Positions 33,685 to 42,768 of a stretch of DNA of 64,000 nt are shown here, piece after piece. Source of the stretch: Bifidobacterium breve (GTDB taxonomy: Bacteria > Actinomycetota > Acidimicrobiia > Acidimicrobiales > Ilumatobacteraceae); the NCBI GenBank assembly GCA_945893395.1, contig CAMDEC010000001.1, positions 1 through 64,000 of the forward strand, written 5' to 3'. A model generated the notes under the pieces. It did not search any database, had not been told where the DNA came from, and saw only the letters and a program-made list of their open reading frames with translations. Every line of letters begins with the position of its first letter. Within the stretch, counting starts at the first letter, position 1. Made by a program: the position numbers and the translations under genes.

Positions 33685-34083
33685 ATGACAAAATCAATTG
33701 ATTCATCCGGAATCGCTAGTCTGAAAACCGTTGATTCAGCACGTTGTCAGTGGTGCCGGTCACCGATTGCCCAGCGATCTGGGGCTGGTCGGCCGAGGCG
33801 ATTTTGCTGCCAATCATGTCGCCAATGGGACTGGGTGGCGCGCCAGCGGGCGACAGAGTTAGCCCTAAGCGAAGACGAATTGGTCATCGCCCGCAAAGAA
33901 TTAGACGCTCTGCGTGACCAGGTTTATGTTTTGCGATGTGCGATAGCCGACGTGGAGGCCGACTTAGACCCGTCAATCGACCCGACGACGCGTGACTTCA
34001 AAGCGGCACTGAAATGGTTGCTGCAGGCAGCCAAACCACTGGCACAAGATCAGTTGCACCCGAGTCCAAGCCGAGCGGCATAG
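33685..34083 (+). CDS. Small zinc-finger-like protein with coiled coil
   Basis: The 132-aa product has CQWCRSPIAQRSGAGRPRRFCCQSCRQ near the N-terminus (two CxxC-type knuckles with a basic loop). A predicted coiled coil (ELALSEDELVIARKELDALRDQVYVLRCAIADVEADL) and a helical tail follow. This resembles small actinobacterial zinc-binding, DNA- or RNA-associated proteins of unknown role. It is divergent from threonine aldolase and followed by a PLP decarboxylase 101 bp later. Confidence 0.7.
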   Translation: MTKSIDSSGIASLKTVDSARCQWCRSPIAQRSGAGRPRRFCCQSCRQWDWVARQRATELALSEDELVIARKELDALRDQVYVLRCAIADVEADLDPSIDPTTRDFKAALKWLLQAAKPLAQDQLHPSPSRAA

Positions 34084-34184
34084 TGAGTTTTCTGGGGTTA
34101 TCTAGACCTATCGGTTCCTGGGGTTTCGCCCATAATGTTAGTTATGTAAAGTTGATCTAGATTAGAACAAAGCAAATAGACACT

Positions 34185-35462
34185 TTGACTAGCCCCCCAG
34201 CGACGCCACCCAAAAAAATGTTGCCATCATCTGGTTGGTCGGCAACCCACGTATTCGACAGTCTTGAAGCAATGCGTGCTGGCGATGTGCGCTGGCGCGA
34301 GGGTCGAGCCTTCAGTCTCGCCTACAACGCCGGACCCGATGCCCTAGCCGTGGCTGAAGAGGCCTACAGGCGTTTTAGTGGTGAAAACGCGCTGAACACC
34401 GACGCCTTCCCCAGCCTCAAACGGATGCAGTCTGAGGTCGTGGCGATGGCTGGTGTGTGGCTCGGTGCGACGCCGCAGTCGGCCGGTTTCATGACTTCAG
34501 GTGGCACCGAGAGCATCCTCATGGCGGTTAAATCGGCCCGCGATCGACTGCGCGCCGAGCGTGGGATTAGCAACCCGAACATGGTCATGCCTACTTCGGC
34601 TCATGCCGCGTTCGCCAAGGCTGGTGCATATTTCGGTGTCGAAGTTCGTCGTGTTGCGGTACTCCCCGACTGGCGCGCAGATGTTGCTGCAATGCGCGAT
34701 GTTGTGGATCAAAATACGGTGCTGGTTGCTGGTTCGGCGCCACAATATCCGCAAGGCGTCGTCGATGACATCGTTGGTATTGCCAAGATTGCAATCGATA
34801 CAGAGATTAACTGTCATGTTGACGCTTGCATGGGTGGCGTAACGCTCGCCTATTTGGCACGACTCGGCGAAGATATCGCCGCTTGGAATCTGCAGGTGCC
34901 AGGTGTCAGTTCAATTTCTGTCGACCTACATAAGTTCGGCTACACATCGAAGGGCGCCTCGGTGATCATCTATGCATCGAAATATTTGCGTTCGTTTCAG
35001 GGCTTCATCACCGACGATTGGCTCGGTGGTGTGTACGGATCATCGGGCATGCTCGGCACGAAGTCTGGCGGTTCGATGGCGAGTGCCTGGGCTGTGATGC
35101 ACTTTTTTGGTGACGACGGCTATCTACGGCTCACGCGTCAGGCACGCGAGGCAACGCTGCAACTCGCGAATTTCGTTCGCGAATCGCGCGACCTTGTATT
35201 ACGTGCTGAACCTGAATCGACATTGTTGTGTTTTGGTGCGCGCGACCCGAGTGCATTAAATGTTTTTGCCGTCGCCGATGAACTCGCAAAACGCGGCTGG
35301 TACGTCGATCGCCAGACACCCCCCGACTCGCTGCATTGCACTGTCAACGCAATTCATCATGACAAAATTGACTGGTTCGCTCGGGATCTGCACGAAAGTA
35401 TTGCAACTGCCCTGGCTCAACAATCATCAGCCACAGTCGGCACCTACGGCACCATCGAATAA
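34185..35462 (+). CDS. PLP-dependent decarboxylase / sphingosine-1-phosphate-lyase-like protein
   Basis: The 425-aa product is a group II PLP decarboxylase-type enzyme. It has GFMTSGGTESILMAVKSARD (PLP phosphate), HVDACMGGVTLAYLARL (Asp to pyridine N) and SISVDLHKFGYTSKGASVIIY with the Schiff-base Lys in HKFGYTSKG, the pattern of sphingosine-1-phosphate lyase and its bacterial homologues. Without the N-terminal membrane anchor of eukaryotic SPL it should be soluble. Substrate may be a phosphorylated long-chain base or an amino acid. TTG start (uncertain; ATG 34218 is possible). Its codons look more GC-rich than those of the next gene. The 101-bp upstream gap has two ATCTAGA copies but no clear promoter. 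Confidence 0.85.
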   Translation: MTSPPATPPKKMLPSSGWSATHVFDSLEAMRAGDVRWREGRAFSLAYNAGPDALAVAEEAYRRFSGENALNTDAFPSLKRMQSEVVAMAGVWLGATPQSAGFMTSGGTESILMAVKSARDRLRAERGISNPNMVMPTSAHAAFAKAGAYFGVEVRRVAVLPDWRADVAAMRDVVDQNTVLVAGSAPQYPQGVVDDIVGIAKIAIDTEINCHVDACMGGVTLAYLARLGEDIAAWNLQVPGVSSISVDLHKFGYTSKGASVIIYASKYLRSFQGFITDDWLGGVYGSSGMLGTKSGGSMASAWAVMHFFGDDGYLRLTRQAREATLQLANFVRESRDLVLRAEPESTLLCFGARDPSALNVFAVADELAKRGWYVDRQTPPDSLHCTVNAIHHDKIDWFARDLHESIATALAQQSSATVGTYGTIE

Positions 35463-35489
35463 CCACTCGACCATGCCAAGATTGTAAAG

Positions 35490-37814
35490 ATGTCTAGTTC
35501 TCAAGAACTTCAAGCGACTGAACAAGATAACTTTCGACTTGGACAAACTTTTTTTACGATTTTCTTCTTCATATTCGCATTTTTGTTCTCACATCAAGTT
35601 TCCCTCGAAGACTCGTTGAGCTTATGTTTAACTCTTTTGATTGACGTCACAACCGGCTCGATGCTGTGGATCTTGATGTCAAAAAAACGACAATATTCGG
35701 TATTCGAACTAGTTGGGCTAGGAATTGCCTTAGGAACGTCGTTAAGCACAATCGGACAACTCATATTTCGCAACTTCCCAGTTCAGCGATATTTTGGCCT
35801 GATTTTATGTTTGCTCGTTGCTTCGTTGTTCTGGTTGAAATGGAAAGACGACAACGAAAGATTTCGAATTGAAAATCCCTCCTCTTCATCTGTTTTAGGA
35901 GTACTGGGTGTTTCCGTTCTACTGCTGTGTGGTGACCGCTATTACCTTTGGGTGGCTGCGGCGCTGCTTTTCATAGGTAGGACCGCGATTAGACGTTTTG
36001 AAAGCTTTCAAACTAAATCATCAAAGAATGAAATGTCTCTGACTGCAATTCTGTGCGTGATAATCGCCTTCGCTCTTGGTGTTGGGTCATGGCTTGAAAC
36101 CTTGATTCATGGAAACAGAACCACAGCCGGCTATATCAGTGGCTGGGATGGAGCAATTTTCGAAGCGAGCAGCAAGGCACTGATTCGGTACGGCCCTTTT
36201 GACCATATTTTTTTGGCAAACAACAAATACGCCTATTACTGGTTTCATGATGCATGGGCTGGAGCGTTCACCCAGCGGGCTAATGCATCAGATTGGGTTG
36301 TGACCACACAGTTTGGTGCACTCGTTGTCGCGATTGCGTCGATATCACTTTTGTATGTAATTGTCGAACGAAGAATTGCTAATCGCCGACTAACACTTTT
36401 AGTAATCGCTGCTGTTGCAACGCCGTCATTAATAGGTGCGCCGAATGTATTGCTAAGTCTGGCGAGTTTTAGCCAGACTGTGGCGGTTTTTTGGCTTGTA
36501 TTGATTCTATTTCTTCTCGACGAGTTCTTTCGATTTGCAAAAACTACTTCATTAATTCTTCTTACATATGCATCGTGCTTGCTGGTTCTCACCAAATTAA
36601 CCATCGCCGTTCCGACGATTGCTGGAGTACTGGCGAGCGCCCTGACAGTCGGGCTGTTTTCTCCGAACGCAACCAAGCAAATCAGGCTCACTGTCGCCAG
36701 TTTTCTTTCGATCGCAGCATCCGGTGTGCTCTACATTATTTTCATAAGACCTGACCCCGAATTAGCGCAGTCATATTTTCAATTCAAAATCGGATTTACC
36801 GAAGAAATGTTTGGGATTTTCACTGGAGTAATGATCATTGACCTGGGAATTTTTCTTGTAATCAAACTCAGCGCGACATCAGTAATGTTCAGGAGCACAA
36901 GATTTCTTAAAGATCCCTTCGTTACAAGCGTCCTATGGGTATCCGTGGCTAGTTTTGCGGCTGCCCTACTGCTCGAGTTTGAGCTATCGGTCGCCAACTC
37001 CTACATGCTTCTGCCATTCTTGATTGGATTTTCTTTAATAGTTTGTCTCGAGGTAGCAAATCGCATTACGGCTGCAACCACAAAGTTTCCATGGCTGACA
37101 AAATTCGTGATTGCAATGATCGCTTTGGGTCTCTTTTCAGGAGCACTTTCAACTTTCAGACTGCACCAATTGAACTACGCGTTTGTAACCACGACTCGTC
37201 CAATTTTGATTGCATCCGTGGTCGCGCCATTTTTCGCAGCACTTGCCGTCTTTATTTTGCTCGCTATCAAAAAAACTCTGAAAATAGACCTACCGATTCT
37301 TCTCCTCGTTGCAATTAGTTCCCTAGCGATTTCATCGGGGTCTTTCATTTCGCATTCCTTTCGAGAGTTGCAGAGAGAAAGATTCGAGGAATCAAAGGGT
37401 TGGAGCAATCCCACTTTTGAGGATGTCGAATCAGAATTAGACGAACTTGACTCTGCCGCCCATTTCATGAGGTCAAATTTGACTGCAAATGACGTTCTTG
37501 CAAGTAATTCGACATCGGACAAGGGCTTGCTGGCTGCAATGACCGGAATACGAAACTTCGCATCCTCGTACGTCTCAGATATGCAGGGTGTTGAAGAAAG
37601 ATTTCCGATGCAATTTTCTTTCGCTCAGGCTCCGTCGGCTGAGACATACGACGCTCTCCGGAATCAATGCGTAACGTGGTTTTATTACAGTCGTGACGAA
37701 AACAACACTGACCTCAACAGTTTTAGACCATTTGCCGCAATCAGTTATGAAGACGAATTCGGAGTCGTGCTGAAACTTTCAGACACAACACGTTTACCCG
37801 ATAACTGCGCTTAG
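35490..37814 (+). CDS. Large polytopic membrane protein, possibly GT-C glycosyltransferase-like
   Basis: The 774-aa product has well over ten predicted membrane helices spread over residues ~20-640 and a soluble C-terminal part of about 130 residues. Early in the chain a polar loop YISGWDGAIFEASSKAL...KYAYYWFHDAWAGAF carries Asp and His residues, recalling the first periplasmic loop of GT-C glycosyltransferases (ArnT/PMT type). I cannot assign a family. The gene is visibly more AT-rich and Phe/Ile/Ser-rich than its neighbours, which might indicate transfer or simply membrane-protein composition. It ends convergently with the SCO6745-like gene. Confidence 0.7.
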   Translation: MSSSQELQATEQDNFRLGQTFFTIFFFIFAFLFSHQVSLEDSLSLCLTLLIDVTTGSMLWILMSKKRQYSVFELVGLGIALGTSLSTIGQLIFRNFPVQRYFGLILCLLVASLFWLKWKDDNERFRIENPSSSSVLGVLGVSVLLLCGDRYYLWVAAALLFIGRTAIRRFESFQTKSSKNEMSLTAILCVIIAFALGVGSWLETLIHGNRTTAGYISGWDGAIFEASSKALIRYGPFDHIFLANNKYAYYWFHDAWAGAFTQRANASDWVVTTQFGALVVAIASISLLYVIVERRIANRRLTLLVIAAVATPSLIGAPNVLLSLASFSQTVAVFWLVLILFLLDEFFRFAKTTSLILLTYASCLLVLTKLTIAVPTIAGVLASALTVGLFSPNATKQIRLTVASFLSIAASGVLYIIFIRPDPELAQSYFQFKIGFTEEMFGIFTGVMIIDLGIFLVIKLSATSVMFRSTRFLKDPFVTSVLWVSVASFAAALLLEFELSVANSYMLLPFLIGFSLIVCLEVANRITAATTKFPWLTKFVIAMIALGLFSGALSTFRLHQLNYAFVTTTRPILIASVVAPFFAALAVFILLAIKKTLKIDLPILLLVAISSLAISSGSFISHSFRELQRERFEESKGWSNPTFEDVESELDELDSAAHFMRSNLTANDVLASNSTSDKGLLAAMTGIRNFASSYVSDMQGVEERFPMQFSFAQAPSAETYDALRNQCVTWFYYSRDENNTDLNSFRPFAAISYEDEFGVVLKLSDTTRLPDNCA

Positions 37815-37828
37815 TAGCGACTGGCCAT

Positions 37829-38575
37829 TTAGGCCGTGACGGCAGCGCAGATGCGAACTGTTTGGTCTGCGAGTTGATTCATCTCGGTTTCGGATAAATG
37901 CATTTTGATCAACCTTGCCAGTGCGTCATTTGTCGATTTTTCGACAACTTCACGAGTAGCGCGCAGATGCGAGCAGTCAGAATATGGAGGAGCGTATCCG
38001 TGCATCTTGGCAGAGTTTTCGCCGGGTGAAGAAAGAATCGCTTCAAGACCTGACAAACCGTGTGTAACACAAGCAGCAATGTGTACGCATCCTCTCAGTT
38101 CGCGGATCAAGTCAATCAATCGATAGGCGCGAGCCGGAGCATCAATTGGCAACGGTTCGGCGCGCACAGCTGCGAACAACGAAAGACCCGAACTGTCAAC
38201 TTGTGAAACGAATTTTTCTGCCGGAGCAATGAAGAGTTCTAGTTGATCAACTTTCGCCAGGTTTTTGCGACCCCACTGATCGCAGTCTTCCAAATAACGC
38301 TGCCCTGCCGCTCGTGCACCTTCGACCGCAACACCCGCCTTCCACAACTTGTCGATCAAACTGCGCTCGAAGAACATAAATGCCGAAAACACAACGTCAC
38401 TGTCGACGTCACCGAGCACTCCCCCGCGACCCGCGACGTAATAAGCAAAACTATTTGGATAACCGGCCGCGGCCCCACGTGCGCTCGTTTCAGGATCGAG
38501 CATGTATTTTGCGCCCAGCGAGCCAATCAATGGCGCAATGGTCGTCGCGACTTGTGTTTCATTGAGTAGTTGCAT
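37829..38575 (-). CDS. SCO6745-family (SalK-like) protein
   Basis: The 248-aa product matches the actinobacterial SCO6745 family: an opening helix with E-x-A-YMLDPET, then NSFAYYVAGRGGVLGDVDSDVVFSAFMFFERSLID and a C-terminal helical segment (HLRATREVVEKSTNDALARLIKMHLSETEMNQL). Older annotations call these helix-turn-helix SalK proteins; no experimentally fixed function is known to me. Start supported by TAAGAT 6 nt upstream. It is divergent from the glycine riboswitch and gcvP, the leader beginning about 40 bp away. Confidence 0.83.
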   Translation of the reverse strand: MQLLNETQVATTIAPLIGSLGAKYMLDPETSARGAAAGYPNSFAYYVAGRGGVLGDVDSDVVFSAFMFFERSLIDKLWKAGVAVEGARAAGQRYLEDCDQWGRKNLAKVDQLELFIAPAEKFVSQVDSSGLSLFAAVRAEPLPIDAPARAYRLIDLIRELRGCVHIAACVTHGLSGLEAILSSPGENSAKMHGYAPPYSDCSHLRATREVVEKSTNDALARLIKMHLSETEMNQLADQTVRICAAVTA

Positions 38576-38581
38576 GGGGCG

Positions 38582-38587
38582 ATCTTA
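38582..38587 (-). promoter_or_regulatory. -10 element of leaderless promoter for SCO6745-like gene
   Basis: TAAGAT lies exactly 6 nt before ATG 38575. Confidence 0.55.
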
Positions 38588-38613
38588 GGGTATTCTTGGG
38601 TTGCCGATACTTT

Positions 38614-38802
38614 CGTGCGGAAGAGTGAGTTTCACAGCCAGTGCAACCACACCGAAGGAGCAACCACCCCGGAAACTCTCAGGTAAATGGACCGTCGAAA
38701 GTGGCAAACTGAAAAATGATGATTTTCCCGAAAAGTTAATCGTCTACCGACGGTGAAATTGCGCAAGACCTGCGCGAGAAACTCTCAGGTGCCAGAACAG
38801 TT
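38614..38802 (+). promoter_or_regulatory. Tandem glycine riboswitch upstream of gcvP
   Basis: Aptamer I (about 38614-38694) has the conserved GCGGAAGAG, CCGAAGGAGCAA and ACTCTCAGGTAAATGGACCG. Aptamer II (about 38707-38802) has CCGACGGTGAAA, AACTCTCAGGTGCCAGAACAG and a P1 of AACTG/CAGTT. This is the RF00504-type tandem layout directly before a glycine-cleavage gene, so glycine most likely turns gcvP on. The 5' core of aptamer II (normally GGAGAG) reads GAAAAATG and does not match. Confidence 0.88.
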
Positions 38803-38827
38803 GGGGTGTGTTACTAAGCACACCCAA
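38801..38827 (+). promoter_or_regulatory. Expression-platform hairpin of glycine riboswitch
   Basis: TTGGGGTGTG-TTACTAAG-CACACCCAA gives a 9-bp stem with one bulge, and AAATTT comes just after. Its first TT is shared with the P1 3' strand of aptamer II, so forming P1 would shorten the stem. It sits just before the gcvP Shine-Dalgarno GAAAGG (38833-38838), so it could control termination or initiation. Confidence 0.5.
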
Positions 38828-38844
38828 ATTTGAAAGGCACCAAC

Positions 38845-41715
38845 GTGAGAAAGTTGCTCCGCGAATTAAACGGCCACGATGAATTTGTTTCCCGGCACAT
38901 CGGCATAAACGAGGAAGCCCGTGTCAAAATGCTGGCGACGATTGATTGCCCAAGTATTGCTGAGTTGGTCGCCAAAACAGTACCAGTATCAATTCGTCAC
39001 GACAAAAATCTCAAACTCGGCGAACCGATGCTCGAGCAAGATGTTATTGCCGAACTGCGAAAGATTGCGGCCAAGAACAAAGTCAGAACAAGCCTTATCG
39101 GCATGGGCTACTTCAACACGATTACTCCCCCGGTGATTTTGCGAAACGTGCTCGAAAGTCCGGCGTGGTACACCTCCTACACCCCGTATCAACCAGAGAT
39201 CAGTCAGGGTCGACTCGAAGCTCTATTGAATTTTCAAACCATGATCAGTGAGCTCACGGCGCTTCCGATCGCTAATGCGTCCTTGCTCGATGAAGCCACA
39301 GCATGTGCCGAAGCGATGTCTATGGCGATGCGGATAAGCAAGTCTGAGTCAACCGTGTTTGCGGTCGACGCAGATACTCATCCGCAAATAGTTTCAGTTC
39401 TGCGCACTCGTGCTCTGCCGATTGGTATCTCCGTTGTTACAGCAACACTTGATGAAATCTCACAAATCGATTGCTTTGGTGCATTGATCTCGTTGCCCTC
39501 TTCAAGCGGATTTATTCCGACAACTTCGATGTTGAGTTCTGTCTGCAGCGGGTTGCACACGAGAAATGCAGTTGCAATCTCAGTCACCGACTTGTTGGCG
39601 TGCGCTTTGCTTTTGCCCCCGGGAAAACTCGACTTTGATATCGCCGTGGGTTCGGCGCAGCGGTTCGGTGTTCCGATGGGCGCAGGTGGACCGCACGCCG
39701 CGTTTATCGCCACCAAAGAACAGCACGCCCGCGCCCTGCCTGGTCGCATTGTCGGAGTCAGCACCGACACGCAGGGTCGACCAGCGTTGCGCTTGGCGCT
39801 GCAGACTCGCGAACAACATATTCGCCGTGAAAAAGCCACATCGAATATCTGCACAGCACAGGCGTTGCTGGCCAACATCGCGAGTTTCTATGCAGTTTGG
39901 CACGGGCGTAACGGCCTCGTGCGCATTGCCGAACGGGTTCACCGTCTGACTTCAATTTCTGTTGCTGGTCTGCGCGGTCAAAATTTTGAACCCAAAAACC
40001 AAACTTGGTTCGACACGGTTGCAATCGCGGTAGCAAATGCCGAGCAGACTTGTCATCGCGCTTTGGCTGAAAACATCCTGCTGCGCACGATTGACAGTAC
40101 GACTGTCTCATTTAGCCTGGATGAAACTTCGACTCAAGCCACAGTCGAGGCACTCTGGCGAGTCTTCGGCGTCACCGCTAGCGTCGAAATTCTCGACCAG
40201 TCTTGTGATCTTGGCATCTCTGACGCCTCGCGTCGCACAGACGAATTCTTGACACAGGCGACTTTCAACCGCTATCACACCGAGCATGAGATGCTGCGAT
40301 ATCTTCGCCGACTTTCCGACAAAGACCTTGCCCTGGATCGCACGATGATCCCGCTGGGTTCGTGCACGATGAAACTAAATGCAACTACCGAGATGCTGCC
40401 GGTAACTTGGCCAGAGTTCTCCAACATTCACCCGTTCGCCCCCGATTTCGATCTTGCGGGCTACGCGCAGTTGGTCGAAGAGCTTTCAGCGATGTTGCTC
40501 GAGATAACCGGCTACGACTGCGTGAGTTTGCAACCCAACGCGGGCAGCCAAGGTGAATTGGCGGGCCTGCTGGCGATTCGGGCTTACCACCAAAGTCGCA
40601 ATCAACACCAACGAGTCGTGTGCCTGATACCGAGTAGCGCCCACGGCACAAATGCAGCAAGTGCGGTAATGGCTGGCATGACCGTGGTCGTGGTTGGTTG
40701 TGACGACGAGGGAAATGTCGATGCTGCGGACCTGCAAAAGAAATGCATTGCTGCCGGCGATCGACTCGCCGCACTGATGATCACTTACCCGTCCACGCAC
40801 GGCGTATTCGAAGAACAAGTAGTCAAGATTTGCGAAATGATTCACGCCCACGGTGGACAGGTTTACGTTGATGGCGCGAATCTCAACGCTTTGGTCGGAC
40901 TCGCTCGCCCAGGCAGTTTCGGCGCCGATGTAAGTCATCTGAACTTGCACAAGACTTTTTGCATTCCACACGGCGGTGGTGGACCCGGTGTCGGACCAGT
41001 TGCCGTTAAGCAACACCTTGCCAAGTTTTTGCCGAGTCACCCAACGGCTGTGTTAAAAGATTTTGAAGTTGGTGCGGTTGCGGGTGCACCGTACGGCTCG
41101 GCATCGATTTTGCCGATCTCGTGGGTGTACATCAAGTTGATGGGAGCAGCCGGACTGCGCGAAGCAACTACTCAGGCAATTTTGAGTGCGAACTATATTG
41201 CCAAACGATTAGAGGAATTTTTTCCGGTCGTGTATCGCGGTGCAAATGGTTTTGTCGCCCACGAATGCATCATCGACATTCGCCAAATCACCAAAACCAC
41301 AGGCGTAACCAACGACGACATTGCCAAACGGTTGATGGATTTTGGTTTTCATGCGCCAACGATGAGTTTCCCAGTTGCTGGCACATTGATGATTGAGCCG
41401 ACCGAAAGTGAAACGATCGAAGAAATTGACCGCTTCTGTAACGCGATGATCGCTATCGCCGGCGAAATAGAAGAAATTATCACTGGCAAGATTGAATACT
41501 CGGATTCACCGTTGCATAACGCACCGCACACCGTCGAAGATTTGTGCGGTGACTGGCGGCGCAAGTATTCACCGTCAGACGCCGCATTCGCGACGCCCTC
41601 ACTGCGCACACGCTCATATTTCGTACCCGTTTCCCGCATCGACGCCGCACATGGTGACCGCAACTTAGTTTGTTCGTGTGAACCCCTAGAAAATTACGCT
41701 ACTTCTTTGCAATAA
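38845..41715 (+). CDS. gcvP: Glycine dehydrogenase (decarboxylating), P-protein of glycine cleavage system
   Basis: The single-chain P-protein is about 956 aa from GTG 38845, which has GAAAGG upstream at good spacing; the TTG at 38830 in the track lies before that site. N-terminal HDEFVSRHIG and the GMGYFNT...RNVLESPAWYTSYTPYQPEISQGRLE stretch are typical, as is the PLP Lys segment HLNLHKTFCIPHGGGGPG. It decarboxylates glycine and passes aminomethyl to the lipoyl arm of GcvH. It is controlled by the glycine riboswitch. Its 3' end overlaps gcvT on the other strand by 17 bp. Confidence 0.96.
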   Translation: MRKLLRELNGHDEFVSRHIGINEEARVKMLATIDCPSIAELVAKTVPVSIRHDKNLKLGEPMLEQDVIAELRKIAAKNKVRTSLIGMGYFNTITPPVILRNVLESPAWYTSYTPYQPEISQGRLEALLNFQTMISELTALPIANASLLDEATACAEAMSMAMRISKSESTVFAVDADTHPQIVSVLRTRALPIGISVVTATLDEISQIDCFGALISLPSSSGFIPTTSMLSSVCSGLHTRNAVAISVTDLLACALLLPPGKLDFDIAVGSAQRFGVPMGAGGPHAAFIATKEQHARALPGRIVGVSTDTQGRPALRLALQTREQHIRREKATSNICTAQALLANIASFYAVWHGRNGLVRIAERVHRLTSISVAGLRGQNFEPKNQTWFDTVAIAVANAEQTCHRALAENILLRTIDSTTVSFSLDETSTQATVEALWRVFGVTASVEILDQSCDLGISDASRRTDEFLTQATFNRYHTEHEMLRYLRRLSDKDLALDRTMIPLGSCTMKLNATTEMLPVTWPEFSNIHPFAPDFDLAGYAQLVEELSAMLLEITGYDCVSLQPNAGSQGELAGLLAIRAYHQSRNQHQRVVCLIPSSAHGTNAASAVMAGMTVVVVGCDDEGNVDAADLQKKCIAAGDRLAALMITYPSTHGVFEEQVVKICEMIHAHGGQVYVDGANLNALVGLARPGSFGADVSHLNLHKTFCIPHGGGGPGVGPVAVKQHLAKFLPSHPTAVLKDFEVGAVAGAPYGSASILPISWVYIKLMGAAGLREATTQAILSANYIAKRLEEFFPVVYRGANGFVAHECIIDIRQITKTTGVTNDDIAKRLMDFGFHAPTMSFPVAGTLMIEPTESETIEEIDRFCNAMIAIAGEIEEIITGKIEYSDSPLHNAPHTVEDLCGDWRRKYSPSDAAFATPSLRTRSYFVPVSRIDAAHGDRNLVCSCEPLENYATSLQ

Positions 41716-42751
41716 ATGGAGGCTTGACAACCGTGCCTTCAATCTGAGTCCCACGAACATCTACGACTACCTTGTCGCCAACTTTCACGAATGCGTCGAC
41801 CAGCGCGAAAGCAATTCCGTGCTCGAGAATCGGTGAAAAGTTGCCGCTGGTAATCGTGCCAACCTTTTTGCCGTCTATTAATACATCGCAGCCTTCTCTC
41901 GGGGGTCGCCGTCCGAGTGTCGTCACACCCACCAACAAGCGCGTCAGACCATTTGCGAGTTGGGCTTCAAGGGCTCGTTTTCCAGCGAATTTCGGCTTGT
42001 TGAAGGCCACTACCCATTTGAGTTGAGCTTCAAGTGGTGTGATGCTCGGCGATAATTCATGACCGTGTAGCGGCAGACCTGCCTCAAGACGAAGTGTGTC
42101 GCGTGCGCCCAAACCCGCTGGCATTACGCCGGATGAGACAACTGCATTGAACAATTTTTCGGCATGCGATTTTGGTACTGCGATTTCTAAACCATCTTCA
42201 CCGGTGTAGCCGGTGCCTGCGACGACACACGACACATTTTGCCAAACGATATTTCGAACGGTGTTTCGCGCGACACTCTTGAACTCGGCGCATATTTTGC
42301 CCAGGCATTCACGCGATTTGGGTCCCTGCACTGCCAACACGGCTCGTGATTCGGTGACATCGACTCCGCCAATAGCACGAACGACCTGTTGCGTGTTTGA
42401 GGCATTGGGCATCACATCGAATCGATCTTGATTCACCCACCACACAATGATGTCGTCAAGAACGCCACCGTCTTGATTCAGCAACTGCGTGTACTGCGTT
42501 TGACCAACCGAAATTTTGTCTAGATCATTAGTTAAAACTTCTTGTAGTGCGGCCTTGGCGTAATAGCCTTCGACACGCACGGTGCCGAGATGCGAGACAT
42601 CGAAGATGACTGCCCCATTACGGCATGCCAGATGCTCGGTGATCGTGCCAGAAGGGTACGAAATCGGCATGTCCCACCCGCCGAACTCGACCATTTTTGC
42701 ATCTAATGACCGATGAATTTTGTCAAGTGGAGAAACTCGTAGCAAACTCAC
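41699..42751 (-). CDS. gcvT: Aminomethyltransferase, T-protein of glycine cleavage system
   Basis: The 350-aa product begins MSLLRVSPLDKIHRSLDAKMVEFGGWDMPI and contains GVIFDVSHLG-type and GYTGEDGLEIAV segments of the T-protein folate-binding fold. It transfers the methylene group from aminomethyl-lipoyl-GcvH to tetrahydrofolate and releases ammonia. It is the last gene of the minus-strand pgsA-gcvH-...-merR run. It faces gcvP with a 17-bp convergent overlap, so gcvP and gcvT are on opposite strands and cannot share the riboswitch. Confidence 0.95.
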   Translation of the reverse strand: MSLLRVSPLDKIHRSLDAKMVEFGGWDMPISYPSGTITEHLACRNGAVIFDVSHLGTVRVEGYYAKAALQEVLTNDLDKISVGQTQYTQLLNQDGGVLDDIIVWWVNQDRFDVMPNASNTQQVVRAIGGVDVTESRAVLAVQGPKSRECLGKICAEFKSVARNTVRNIVWQNVSCVVAGTGYTGEDGLEIAVPKSHAEKLFNAVVSSGVMPAGLGARDTLRLEAGLPLHGHELSPSITPLEAQLKWVVAFNKPKFAGKRALEAQLANGLTRLLVGVTTLGRRPPREGCDVLIDGKKVGTITSGNFSPILEHGIAFALVDAFVKVGDKVVVDVRGTQIEGTVVKPPFIAKK

Positions 42752-42768
42752 TGCTGATTTGAATTTCG

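Noticed and set aside
37820-37836. GGCC-ATTTA-GGCC hairpin between convergent genes 35490 and 37829
   Set aside because: Only 4 bp of stem and no T-run; too weak to call a terminator.
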